NCBI GenBank assembly: GCA_033439795.1
Contig: JAUTDP010000002.1
Coordinates: 4,340,001 to 4,404,000, forward strand
DNA length: 64,000 bases
Direction of reading: 5' to 3'
DNA from: Sordaria brevicollis
Taxonomy: Eukaryota > Ascomycota > Sordariomycetes > Sordariales > Sordariaceae
Shown: one piece after another, positions 52,706 to 64,000 of the stretch
How positions within the stretch are numbered: position 1 is the first letter of the stretch
How the letters are laid out: each line of letters begins with the position of its first letter
The notes under the pieces: generated by a model
What the model was told of the DNA's origin: nothing
What the model saw: the letters and a program-made list of their open reading frames with translations, nothing else
The model's database searches: none
Translations under genes and position numbers: made by a program

Positions 52706-55517
52706 ACGGGGGAGATGAGACAGCAGTTGGGAAAGAAACATGGGGAAAACCAAACCAATCATAGGGTTGGTGAAAGAGTTGCTCCCGGGCCCTTTTGTTT
52801 AGCTGTGTATAGTAGTTCTTGTGTACGGATATTGTATGTTGCTCTACTGACGCTGTTTCTAACTGCTTATGCCTGGCCTTGTGATTGGGAAGAAGAGCCG
52901 GGGAAAGGTTTTACTTTTATCTTGGGAAGCCGGCTGCTCTATGTGTTGTCTTGTCATGGCTATAGAGGCGTTGATAGTAGCCAATGGCTCTTGACCGACC
53001 ATACCCATGATCAGATTGGAGTTGAGAAACATACTAGGACCCGGTCTTATCAAAGTCATCAGTTAAGCTCAGCTCGAACTTAGCAGATCAAAGAGTAGAC
53101 ACGCGGATTGTTCGCAAAGATAAATCGAGCAAGTTACGGCCAGAACTATACAATTTGGATATGCTCTCATTATTCATCCCAGCTGCTTAAATGGACCTGG
53201 GAATTGAGATCGAGCAAGTCCTGGTTCGAAAGGACTCTTTATGAGTTTCATCCAATGACTTTCCATTTAGGTGAGGCCTATCGTGGTGTTGTAGAGGCCT
53301 TCGTTAACGTTCGTTCTGTGTGTTCAACCACTTTGCTGACCCATCAACCTTGAATGATCCGAACTCTGCAACTTCTCGTATCATGAGGCGGTTCGTTGTC
53401 TTTTCAGATGACCTTTTCGACGAGCATCGTAAGAGCTCAAATAACGTACGTTTCGAATGGAGCAAGAAGAACCATCAACAGGATGAATCCTTGTTGTCTG
53501 AGCCATCCTTCCTTTAAGTCGACTGGAGAAGATCACGACCATCAAAAACGAAGAGTAATGATTCTTCATGACCGTCATATGATGACTGTGAGCTTCACCA
53601 TATCTTCCTTTTTCTCACACCTAATCTTTTATCCCTTTTATCTCTCTTCGAGTTTTTGATAAGCGCTTCAAGCATGTCTCTGAGGTACGACAGCTAACCC
53701 TAACCCCATAGCGTAATGATGAATGAGGAGACCAATGCAAATCCATCACGCGCGACATTACGTCTTCTAAAGAACCATCTCGGAGATTTCAACACTTCTC
53801 TCTGGCTTGAGTTCATATGACTTTTGCAAAATATTGCACGCAATTTGAGATTGTGGCTGTTCACAAAGTGATCATCAAGAACTTGGACAGTCGCCGTGTT
53901 TTGTGGAGTCAACGGCGGCGCAGCGCACGGGTGGTGGATCGGGAGATGTGCAGTGGTTGCTCCCGTCTGACCGAGCTCGATTGTTGGAGCTCTCCAGTCC
54001 ATCAAAACGAAAATGTTCCATTGGAGCTCTGGACCGTAAAAAGTCCAGGTCCCCTTTTCTAACGCCTGACTTGTAATGGCGGGGGCGGAGATCCTAGCGG
54101 AGGCAACAAATAACCTTAAATTCTTTGTAGCCTCTTTCGGGGACTTTACACCAACATCCCCCAATCTCTCTGTCTTGTTACAACAAAATGTCTTGTCAGT
54201 GCAATTGGCAATAACGCATGCAAGCGGCATTGTGCCGATCACGGTCATTTTCCCTTCTACCTGACAACATCCGCCCGCATGCCACTGTAACTGTGCAAAA
54301 ACTTCCTATCAACTCATGTGATGACGAAATTCCAAAAAGGCAGCAAACAACAACCAACCTCCAGCCTTAAGCAGAGCACAGCAACATCGACACAGCAACA
54401 GCGCCCAGACAGCACACAAACATAACCATCCGTGCCGCCCACCGCGAGAGTTGTCCCGTCATCCAGGTATCCGGGATACTTCCAAGCCCTACACAATAAA
54501 CACAGTGACGCCTGCCCAGCACTTGGCCAAGTAGACCAAGCCCGCAGTTGGGTGCCACAGAGGAGTGTCTTGGCGATAGATGCTCTTTACAGAAAGTGGT
54601 GATCCTTCGGTTCTTTATTGCATCCGTCGAGCCGCTGTCTCTGGACGCCCGCCCGCCGCCCTCACCAACAAGTGAAAGCCCACCAACAAGCCCGTGTCTT
54701 CTGATCGGCTCACAGCTTGGCATTACGGAGTCGGTGCTGCTGCCCTCAATCAATGAGCCTTGGCGAGACCCTTGGCGGCCACCCAACACCAAGCTCCTTT
54801 TGAGAGTCCCAACGTGTCGCTGAAACAGAGCCAGAAGCAGAGTGGAAAGCAGCAGCGAAAGAAGGGAAGAAAAAAAGGGCTTCGATCCTTCACAGCGGAC
54901 CGTCACAGCTTTGCCCCGCAACATGTGCATGATCGACTAAAGGCCTGACTGGAAAAGCCCAGCCTTGAATTCCACACCCAAGACCTAGAACCCGAACACC
55001 AAGACCCGAGCCTGGCCTACCAGGAATCCCTAGTTGCCTATCTAGCTTTTTGCTAGCATCCTAGCATCCTTGCAGTCACAGTCTGGAGCTGGAGAGACTG
55101 GAAGGTGGTGAAGCAGGAGGTTCCCCCGGCAGACCAAGCACAAAGTCGAAAACGTCGCAGCCTCCCCCAGTCCAGTCATCCCATATCTCCTCCTCCTCCT
55201 CCCTCCTCCCTTCCTCCTTCCGTCCTTTCTTTCCCCTCGCACAACACAATGCTGGTTCGGCATTCTGCGAGCTCCAACTACCGCCCATCTGTCGTTATTC
55301 TCCCACGCTGACGTACGCCGCCCTTACCTTCACACACACCGCCGATACACGAACATCGTCATCACCTATAACCCGAATCCTTTCACACATCGAATCCGAC
55401 CGACAGCAACGAAATCGCTGCTCTAGACTGCATACAACATTAGCTTTACCGAAATAGTATAGATTGGTCGAAAATTCAACTTATATCACCGATATCGTTC
55501 ACCAAGCTTGGCCCACC
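52706..55517. other. Intergenic, 2.8 kb
   Basis: No gene is supported. The uS7m frame stays open to 53083 but reads like random sequence. A 13-nt telomere-complementary sequence lies at 53694-53706. The final 400 bases are pyrimidine-rich (55180-55260) and form the leader of the stress-protein gene. Confidence 0.5.
53694..53706 (+). other. Telomere-complementary 13-mer CTAACCCTAACCC
   Basis: The plus strand carries just over two CCCTAA units, the form a telomerase RNA template takes for TTAGGG telomeres. It sits in an ORF-free interval. It may equally be a protein site or a degenerate telomere seed; see findings. Confidence 0.4.
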
Positions 55518-57918
55518 ATGGCGCGCCAACAACCCCAGATCATGTCGATGGAGGCCATGTTGGATGAGGAGCGGAGGGAAGTCCTCGCCCTGTTGGAAGG
55601 AAGCAATGGCCAAGGATCGCGTTCTCGCGCTGGAAGTACGTTCGAAGACCGCTCGCCATCACCCTTTACTACGACGCCACGTACTCCCGTGCGCAGTATG
55701 CTAGATATTGGTGACGACCACCTCCTTTCTCCTGGCTCCCCATCTCCTCTTCCTCCTCCCATTTCCCCCATGCTCTCACATGCTAAGACCGCCTCTCCGA
55801 CATATTTAGCCCCCGTACGAAGTATGCTCGACATTGCGCCCAGCCCGGCAAAACCTGTCCGCAGTATGCTCGACATCCCAGCCGCCACCAGCAGCTCCAG
55901 GACGCCACTCAGCAGCCCCAACTCGCCCATCGAACCCAAGTCCTACAACGGCCAGCACCCGCGCAGCATGTCGGATGCAGGATTGAAGCCCGTCGATTTC
56001 GGCCCCAGAGCCTCGGCACGATCGAACCCGATGAGCAGCTATCAGTTCGGCGACATTATCACCAACCCTAACCATACCGGCACTGCCCTCCCCAAGCGAG
56101 TTACACAGGGCGGGAAGCGCCAGAGTTCGTCAATGGCTGAAGTTATGAGGGGCAACGACGTCAACAGTCTGGTTCTTCCCGGCGAAAGGGGACGCCACAC
56201 CTCGCTTCCCGGGGCCACCATCCCGGCTCCACGACCTTCGAACAAGTCCAAATCCAAGTCTCCGCATGGCCGCACCGGTATGCGTTCCAAGTCGCCCCAC
56301 GAGTTGCTGGCCGAGCGACAGCTTAGCCCTGCCGGAAGGGCGCTGCTTGACGAGGCACTGGATTACAAAATGCACACTGCGTACAGACATCTATCAGACG
56401 CGGCTCTTGTTAGGTCCGGAGGCAGTCTGGCGGATGTGACACTACGAAAGAAATCGGACGATACGCCTGGAAGTGGGAGATTGGTTAAGGACTATCTGAG
56501 CCCGGATGGCGATCCTTTGGTGGAGGATAGTAGTGAGGACAATGGTAGCTCGTCGGAGGACGAGTCGGATAGGGGCAGGAAAGCTGCCCGAAACAGCGCT
56601 GAGAGTGTGGGGAAGTCCGCTTCGGAGCCTGCGACTGGAAACAGACAGGTTAAGAGCTTGTTGGCTGCGGCAGAGGAAGAGCGTATGTTCAAGGTCCTTT
56701 TCTTGGGTTATGGTGCACCAAATTTACTGACTGTGTTGGTGGTATAGGCATTCAAGTGGAAAAGCAGCAGCCTCAGTATACATACAGGTCTCTCCTCGAC
56801 GAACCCGCGATCACGGTAACCGGGCCATCAGGACGAACCCGTAGGTCAGGAGTTCACCCTGCGACGAGCTTCGACCTTCCTCCGTCAGGATCACGCACGC
56901 CTATTGATTCGGACACTGAGGCGGATCTCACCGATATCAAGCGCGCCCAGAAGCTTTCGTTCGCCATGACCCAAATCATCAGCCAGCCCGAGGTACACCG
57001 GACCATCCAGATCATCACCCGTGGCGAGTTCTCCAAGCTGGTTCAGGAGACGCAGGACGAGCACAACCACCCACGCAAGTATCTGGTCGCCACCGACCTT
57101 AGCGAGGAGTCGACACACGCTCTGGAATGGGCTATCGGCACAGTTCTCAGAGACGGGGACACCCTCATAGCTATTTACTGTGTGGACGAAGAGACGGGCA
57201 TCTTGGGTGCGGACGGCAACTCGCTCGCCACAGGCATGGTGCCTGACGACCCCAAGGCCATGAGAGAGGCAGCTACTGCGCTCGACAGGATGGCCAACAG
57301 CAAGAGCGCCATACAGCACGGAGGAGGCATGGGCACGCTTTCTCCCCTGGCAGCATCAAGCATGGACGCCTCGGGTTTGCTAGCGACGGGTAACAGTGGT
57401 GGGTCAGCGATTGGCGAGGATCCGTCGCCGACGCCGTCGCATTCGAGCCGCGAGCGCAGCAGGGCCGAGGAGGAGAGATACCGCGCGGTTCAGGAGATCA
57501 GCGAGCGGGTGACCAAGCTGCTGCGCAAGACGAGATTGCAGGTGCGGGTGATCGTGGAGGTGCTGCATTGCAAGAACCCGAAGCATTTGATTACCGAGGT
57601 GATTGATCACGTCAACCCGACGTTGGTGATTTTGGGGAGCAGAGGAAGGAGTGCGCTCAAGGGGTGAGTTTTCTTTCCCGTCTTTTTCCATTTCTCAGCT
57701 GTTTTTGTGGTCGTGCCGCTTACTAACATGACGGAAAACACAGCGTCATCCTCGGTTCTTTCTCCAACTACCTCGTCACCAAGAGCTCGGTCCCTGTCAT
57801 GGTGGCCAGGAAACGCCTCAGGAAGCAGAGCAAGTATAAGAGGCTGCCGTCGACGCACCAGGTCAACAATATCAATAACCCGACGGCGAGGAGCTTGGCG
57901 AGCGCAAAGATTGATTAG
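55518..57918 (+). CDS. Universal stress protein domain protein with PVRSMLDI repeats, 751 aa
   Basis: There are three exons (55518-56682, 56748-57663, 57744-57918). The ATG in CCACCATGG is chosen; upstream in-frame openness has no ATG. The N-terminal half is disordered and Ser/Pro-rich, with three exact copies of PVRSMLDI (codons at 55686, 55812, 55854) and basic phospho-site-like patches. A UspA alpha/beta domain occupies roughly residues 480-720: KYLVATDLSEESTHALEWAIG, then VRVIVEVLHCKNPKHLITEVI, VNPTLVILGSRGRSALKG and, across the last splice, VILGSFSNYLVTKSSVPVMVARK. The G-x2-G-x9-G(S/T) ATP-binding pattern is intact, so it should be an ATP-binding USP. A Ser/Gly-rich insert (57280-57470) splits the domain. 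The C-terminus is basic. A cytosolic signalling role is inferred. Confidence 0.9.
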
Positions 57919-59388
57919 AAATCGTCGCCGGGTCCTTTGGGGTTGTTGTCCTGAGTCACGTTGAGATCAAGCTGGGGTACAGTTCTTTTTGGTAGAACTA
58001 CGTTCTTGGTAGATGAGTTACCGTACGTGTATGGGTTATTGGTTGGGGAGTTAAGGTGTGGTTTTGGTGGATGTAATGGAGTTTTTGTGGTTTACTCTCA
58101 ACTCTACGACTACTTCAGGTCATCAAGAAAGCAGAAATAAGAGAGAAAGTACGAGGAATAACAAATAAAGCGTAGGTAGTATCAATTACAACGGACTTTG
58201 CTGCGCAAAAACATGAGCGACTACTGTGTACAAGAAGGGTTAATAAATTCAGTAATCATATTGAGTTTGAGAAAAGGCATTGTTTGATAAAGTTTGTACG
58301 ATAACTTTCTTCTTGCCAGTTCGGCATCCCCAGCGCCATATCTTTTTTCTTGAAATATCTAGCTCACTGTCTATTCTCTACGCCCGATCGATATCTTTTT
58401 GTGTATAACAGCAGGGATGAACAACATCCATTGATGGAATGAAATGGTGAAGACGATCTGATAATCTCCTACATCGGAGAGTACCTACTTACTGTATAGT
58501 CCAGGTGTGGTACCGAGGCTTCGAGAGATCATGTCTTATCTAGACGATCTTCCTTCTCAGAAGGTGTGGTACGTACCCCATTTACCATTTTGCCCATTGC
58601 CCACCATCGTATTGTCAATCTTCCAGGAACTCACTTGCGTCCATCCAAAACCCTAACCAGATATTGGCCTACCTTTCAGACCATCGGTTTTCCACATGCC
58701 ACACATCCTGTCACTTTGCTTCGTGGTCACTCTATAAAGTTAAACCCTTTCTTTACTTTTTTCCCCAAAGTATTTCTATACCGTACTTGATAGTGTGGAC
58801 TGTGGAGAAGCTTCTGACAGACGAATAATGGGTTGTCAGGCTGTCAGGCAGCCGATGATTTCCGTCCATCTCTTTTACTCTCCCTATGTCTTTACCTTGT
58901 CACTTTCTCTTCGCTTTGCTCACTTGGGTCATTTTGGCCAAACTTCAGTTCACGTGAGTAAAACCCCGAAGTGCTCAGCCATCGTCAGCTGATAAGGGAA
59001 AGCGTACCCTTGTTGTTTTGTGAGAAGGTGAGGGATGTGTAGAGGGGGTATGACCAGATACTGAGCAAGGGGGGCCTTGGGGGTTACACAGTGAGTTGAA
59101 GATATCGATGTACAGAAGGCCATCCATCTCTTCGAACAAATCCAACCAGACACTCTTTTGACGAAGAGGGGCGAATTAGAGGCCATCGAAGCGTAACCTG
59201 TCTGTTTCTCGTATTTATCTTCGCTTCTCTGCCTCCGACAGAGAGATGCTTCATTGGCTTCTACTTTGGAGGCTTGAGTCTGTATAACTGTTCTGTTCTT
59301 CTCCTACGACCTTTCGACAGAGTCCGTGATGGAAGGTTGGAGGGGGGGAGGACGAGCCTCCGTCCTATCAGTTATCGATAAGTTTAAG

Positions 59389-59452
59389 AAGCGGGGCGAT
59401 ACGTAGCCGAGTGGTCAGTGGTCCGGTCTATATCCACTGTTGCCCCGCTTTT
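59389..59452 (+). other. tRNA-like hairpin with perfect A box, no B box
   Basis: AAGCGGGGC (59389-59397) pairs perfectly with GCCCCGCTT (59442-59450), an inner stem CAGTGG/CCACTG (59416-59421 with 59434-59439) lies within, and TAGCCGAGTGG (59404-59414) matches the RNA polymerase III A-box consensus. A T-run (CTTTT) ends it. There is no T-arm or B box, so it is not a standard tRNA. Confidence 0.4.
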
Positions 59453-60413
59453 GCACAGTGAGTGTAAGTGCCCCACATGACGTCCGTTGGTTGGAGGGCT
59501 CCACTTTGGATGACGTTCTGTTTTTGAAAGACGGATGATGGACGATGGAAACGAACGGACTTATAAGGGTGGTTGAGATGTGAAGAAGACTGGAATGTCG
59601 ATGGTATGGAGGCTGTGTTTATAGTTCGAGAAGGATCTGTCAGGGGCAAGAAAAGAAGAAAGAAAGTCAAATGGGAAGGAAGAAAGAAAAACGAGATGAA
59701 AGAAAGGAAAAAGGGAGGAGAGCGGGAAAAGGGAAATGGAAGGGAGGGATAAGAAGAAACTGAACTGAGCCGATATCAAACGCCTCTCACTTGACCACTC
59801 AACCACTCACTGCCTCACACTCGGTCTTGCTCTCATCGATTCCGGAACCAGTTCTCAACCTTCTCAGCGGTCCAAACAAGAATAGACGGACGGGGAAGAC
59901 GGGCCTGACGGGACAGCATGGATAACCACCGACAACTGTTGAACTGGCAGCAAAGACGGATACTGAGAGCATTGGACAAACTGTGATGCGGTGAAACCAC
60001 CATTTTTCAAAGACAATAATCTTCCAATGAGGTGTTCTCTCCGTCCTCCCTTAACAACCGTAGCGAACGAATCACTTGAGAACGGTAACCAAACGGAGAC
60101 TTGTAGAACAGACTCGATGGTGGGGTCGTTGTTCATGTTAGTATGTGTGTCTCACGGGAGATTCCTCGTCCATCCATTTCGTTGTTGAGAGAATCGTTGC
60201 AACGCATGTGCGTGAGTACTGCCGTTGACGGTTGAGGTTGACGGGATGGAGGGTGGATGCGTTAGACTGTTGGTTCCGTCCTGCACCGTTCTCTCTTACC
60301 TGTGCAACCCATGTGGCCATTGCCATTGAGTACTTCTCAGGAAATGGTGGTGTGGTGGGGAGGATGGACAAAAGTTGAATTGGAAGAGGGGGAAGACAGA
60401 AGAGAGAGTGGAA

Positions 60414-60435
60414 GGGGAAGGGGAAGGGGAAGGGG
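60414..60435 (+). repeat. G-quadruplex-type repeat (GGGGAA)n
   Basis: Four G4 tracts separated by AA (60414-60417, 60420-60423, 60426-60429, 60432-60435) meet the textbook G-quadruplex pattern on the plus strand, about 0.8 kb upstream of the membrane-protein gene. Confidence 0.8.
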
Positions 60436-61261
60436 AGGACGAGGGACGAGGAAGCACGACCGGGGCATGGGCATGGCATGTGGAGATGATGGGGACGATG
60501 GAGACTTCCCTCGATGCTTGTTCCAACTTTGGATCTCCCCCACCACCACCACCACCAGGACACATTCCATTCCCAAACATCTCGTGCACATCCATCTCTT
60601 GATCCTCGTCTGTACACTACACCCCCATTCTCAACTATTCCCAACTCGACCATTTAGCTTCATTTTATAACTCTGCTCACCAAAAGATAGCGAATCCCAT
60701 CTGATCGGTTGCGTGCCATCCCTGCTCAAGAGACACACAGTCTTGGCTTATCTCACTCACTCACTTAAGAGAGTACCACTGTACCATATGCAAGCACTTT
60801 AAGGGTACCTCTCTGTGCCTCACTGTCGAGGTATCTTTTCCCCTCCGGATTCAACCTTAGCGCCCGAACGCCCCCCCCCCGCTGCCGCATTCCATCCCAT
60901 CGAAGGAACGGTACATCCTTCTGCCATCTGCCATCTGCCATCCCATCCACCAGCACCAGCACCATCCATCCACCCATACCACGGCATCACATCCCAGAGG
61001 TGCCACTGCCCCATCTTTCCCCTCGACATCAACAAGGCACCAGGTCCAACAACCCCAAGAAAGGACCCTGATACCTTGAGAAAACACCACGATATCTACC
61101 GGCGCATAATCAGCAGAACCAGGCGACCACGATAGCAACTTGTTGGAAAGAGCGCCGACCCGTCCTCTCGTTCGCGCAAGCAAGCAATTGGCTCCAATCG
61201 GTGTTGCGACCATTGCGATTGCTGCCTTGCGCTTCCACAGAATCGACACAACTTCGATCCG

Positions 61262-64000
61262 ATGCAGTCTCTCTTCACCGTCAACAACAACGTATCACTC
61301 ATCAGCCTAACCATAGCACCAAGTGCCTGGGTCGCTTCACTGGTCGTCCTCCTCTTCTTTCTCTACTTTTACCTGCCGCAACTCGCTTCCCTTAAGGGGT
61401 TATTCTTTCGCGTCAATTTTCTCGACAAAGCCAAAGGCAACAACAGCCGTCGCAAACAAGAAGTCGGCGCATACTCGACTGCGCATAGAGACCCTCGATA
61501 TCGAGAAGGGATTGAAGAGATAAACAGACGGAACTGGAATCGCAACTATTATCAACATCGATATCGCGACCGCGACTACGACGACGACTACTACTACAAC
61601 CAACAGTATCAGTACTATCCAGACGACTACGGTGCGCAAGGGATTGAAAGAAAGGAACTACATTACCGACAGCGTCAACAGAAAGCCATCACCGATAAGC
61701 AACTCCCGACACTCCTCGAATTCTTGGGCAGAAAGAAAAGCAGCAACAGCAGCGACGGTATCAGTCCCACAATACTGACCAAAGAACGAGACAAGGAAAA
61801 GAGTGGAGGACTCACGTCGTTTGGGCGCAAGATCATCTACCGCACCAGCAGAGATTCTTCACCGAGTCCAGGCACCAACGCCATCAGCGCGCGCCACGTC
61901 ATCAGCTACGGCCCGCGCCAACTCTTTACCAACAATGACAACGTTACCGGCGGCCCCGCCGAAGAACCTAGGGCATCTCGACCATCTTCTCGACGATTCA
62001 CTGGAGGACTTCGAGCACTGTCTCTCGCTCCCAGTAAGCCGGACCAACAGCCGGTTCTTCAGCATCCCCATCCCGACTACTTCGGCCAAAGGCGAAACTC
62101 CGCACCCCCAGCATCCCCATCATCACCACCACCACCACCACCAACAAGCGACACCGTTCGGGTACCCCTCAGTGCACTCGGGTTTCCGGAGCGACGACAC
62201 GGAGAGCGACATGAGCGACCAGGAGGCGGATGGCGGGGAAGCGTCGCACGGTGGCTACAGCCCGCCAGCCTGGAGGCGCCTCGGCAACGGCGACCGCAGC
62301 AGCGGCTTCTGGCGCAAGGCCAACTCGCATCTCAATGACATTGACCCGCTCTTGCTCAACGGGTTCGGCGGTCTCGGCGGCGGACTAGGGAACGGCGGCT
62401 GGTCAAGGGAGTTCGAAACCAGTCCCGAGTACGATAGCATGAATGAAGACGATATGGATCAAGATGCGATCCTGCAGAAAGCCATTAGGACAAGGTTACC
62501 AACAGGAAGTCTGAGTCCCGAGAAGGAAAGGAGTCCAGAACCAGAATATGCGCGGCGTCAAAAGCAGGCCGAACTGCGCCAGCAGCAGATGAACCACCAG
62601 AGGCTAGCCCCGGTGATCGAGGAAGAATTCGGCGATGTAAAGATCAAGGACGAACCGATGGAGGAGGATGCGGGCATGGTTTTGAGGGGGTTACCTCCTC
62701 GTAAGGGCCCTGATAACTGTTCGTTTGGTTTCTTTGTTCCCTTTCATCCACCCATAGTCCCAATCCAGAATGATAAATCCATCATAAGACAAGTAAGACA
62801 AAATCTGAATGAACACACGGCTAACTCCGTTCCTCTACCGTAGACTTCCGCTTCGCGGTCAGGGCAGAAGTCCACCAACGCACAGAACCTATTGAGACAG
62901 CCGTTGCCTTCTTGCGCAAATGGCTCGGCCCGCTGACCCGGTCATGGTCATCCATGTTTCTTTCGGGTTTGGTAGCCGTCTTGTCGTACGCCGCCATGCG
63001 GTCGCTCTTTCAGCCGGCGTCTATGAGCCCCGTGCCTGATCTTGTGAAAGTGGCCGGTGTCGCGCGCTCCTTTGAGCCGCTCATTTATTACTCCGAGAAC
63101 GGCATCCAGCAAGTCGGCGACCTGCAAGCGACAGGTGTGGCCGTGTGGGATTTGGGAGAAAGTGTGCGGTCGAGTAACCTCACGTCGGCTCCCATTATTG
63201 TCAAGGAGCTGGATGAGTTGAGTGAAAGTCTCAAGACGTTGGCGATTGAACTGACAAAGTTCTTTGCAAACGTGGATGGTGATATTGATGGGTATGTCCT
63301 CCTTCCCCCTTCCCTTTCCCATTCACCCATCTCCCATACTAACATGCTCCCAGAATCCTAATAGTAATGGACTGGGCCCGCCGCGAACTTTCCCAACTCC
63401 AACACCTCCCCTCCCCACCTTTGTCGTCTTTCTTCGACAACCTCCACAACCTCTTCTCATCAATCGGCATCCTCGAAGACCCCTCAACCTCCCAACCCAC
63501 CCGTCTCGGTTTAATCGCCACCTCCCTCTTCGGCCCCTCCACCCCTCAACGCACAAAAACAACCCTCCAACGCACCTTCAACGAATTTTTAGCGGTTCTC
63601 GAAGAAGCAATCACCAATGAGTTACAACACTCCCTCGCCATATTCGCCCTCTTCGAAGCCATTGACCACCAATTTTTGAACCTCGCCCGGACCGTAGTCC
63701 GCGAATCTTCCCTTCAGGAAGAACTCCACGCCGACCTTCTTTCGTCGTTATGGACCCGCATCTTGGGAGCCAAAGCCTCTGACATACAAAAATACGAACG
63801 CAACCGCTTACTCCTCCTCAACGTGCGCGAAAAGACTGTTCGCAACAAGGGGATTTTGGTGGAACATAACCACAAACTCCTCGCTCTCAAGGCTTCCCTA
63901 GAAAACTTACGGAGGAAGTTAGTCAGTCCGCTGGTGAGAAGTGTCAACTCTAGCACGTTGACGATTGATGAGCAGATTCGCGGACTAGAAGATGTCGGGG
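61262..64000 (+). CDS. Fungal membrane protein of unknown function, 3' end outside window, with a frame switch
   Basis: The frame from ATG 61262 encodes a membrane segment (WVASLVVLLFFLYFYLPQLASL, residues about 20-41), then an Arg/Tyr/Asp-rich and Ser-rich part with C-ending codons to about 61965. From about 61972 the C-ending codon signal continues in the frame one base further along (GHLDHLLDDSLEDFEHCLSL and onward) to 62700, where a GTAAGG donor and TAG acceptor (intron 62701-62843) lead to HFRFAVRAEVHQRTEP. A second membrane segment follows (MFLSGLVAVLSYAAM). Another intron (63292-63353, ACTAAC branch) leads to a helical, probably coiled region (LQRTFNEFLAVLEEAITNEL; HNHKLLALKASLENLRRKL) that runs off the edge. 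No known domain. The switch has no plausible intron and is discussed in the findings. Confidence 0.6.

Larger units (their letters stand above)
57919..61261. other. Intergenic, 3.3 kb
   Basis: No gene is supported. Notable items are AACCCTAACC at 58649-58658, a tRNA-like hairpin (59389-59452), purine-rich stretches at 59640-59760, a G-quadruplex motif (60414-60435) and a C10 run (60871-60880). The last few hundred bases are the leader of the membrane-protein gene. Confidence 0.5.

Noticed and set aside
52703..53083. uS7m frame open for 126 codons after its TAA
   Set aside because: The codons show no C-ending bias and the residues are mixed with many Cys, Trp, Tyr and His, as in random sequence. 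It is kept as a control showing that open stretches of this length do occur by chance.

Overview
This window is nuclear DNA of a filamentous ascomycete, almost certainly Neurospora crassa or a very close Sordariaceae relative. Genes carry short introns (about 48-143 nt) with GTRNGT-like donors, CTAAC/CTGAC branch points and C-ending codons. The strongest identifier is a type III polyketide synthase at 36666-38033: once spliced, its catalytic Cys and His fall at residues 152 and 305, the positions I recall for the N. crassa 2'-oxoalkylresorcylic acid synthase (ORAS).

Layout from left to right: the 3' part of the deadenylase gene pan2 with a remarkable in-frame tail after its stop (1-3318); a small one-TM hypothetical protein (4839-5669); a head-to-head pair of alpha-mannosidases, GH92 on minus (5940-8860) and GH125 on plus (10059-12037); fructose-1,6-bisphosphatase (13954-15122); peroxisomal 3-ketoacyl-CoA thiolase (16620-18019); a TCO89-like TORC1 subunit (20066-22210); the Tudor splicing factor SPF30 (23244-24503); poly(A)-binding protein (26628-28997, minus); the HUL5/UBE3C HECT ligase (32132-35723); ORAS (minus); PEX11 (40170-40952, minus); a nitronate monooxygenase ending in SKL (41808-43139, minus); a gene-poor stretch; a 93-residue dsRNA-binding-domain protein (47932-48327); mitochondrial ribosomal protein uS7m (51692-52705); a universal-stress-protein gene (55518-57918); and a membrane protein running off the right edge with an unexplained frame switch (61262-64000).

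Functional threads: three genes concern the peroxisome (thiolase with a PTS2-like N-terminus, PEX11, and the SKL-ending nitronate monooxygenase), and all three have CCTCGG cores upstream, the motif bound by fungal fatty-acid regulators. Two genes act on mRNA poly(A) tails (PAN2 and PABP). The two mannosidases share one 1.2-kb promoter.

I found no CRISPR array, transposon, rRNA or complete tRNA. The non-routine signals are: the PAN2 frame that stays open for 361 further codons interrupted only by two TAGs and lacking any ATG before the second; the small dsRBD gene; a tRNA-like hairpin with a perfect A box at 59389-59452; a 13-nt telomere-complementary sequence in an ORF-free interval at 53694; and the frame switch near 61966. 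All exon boundaries were placed by eye and checked only for frame arithmetic.
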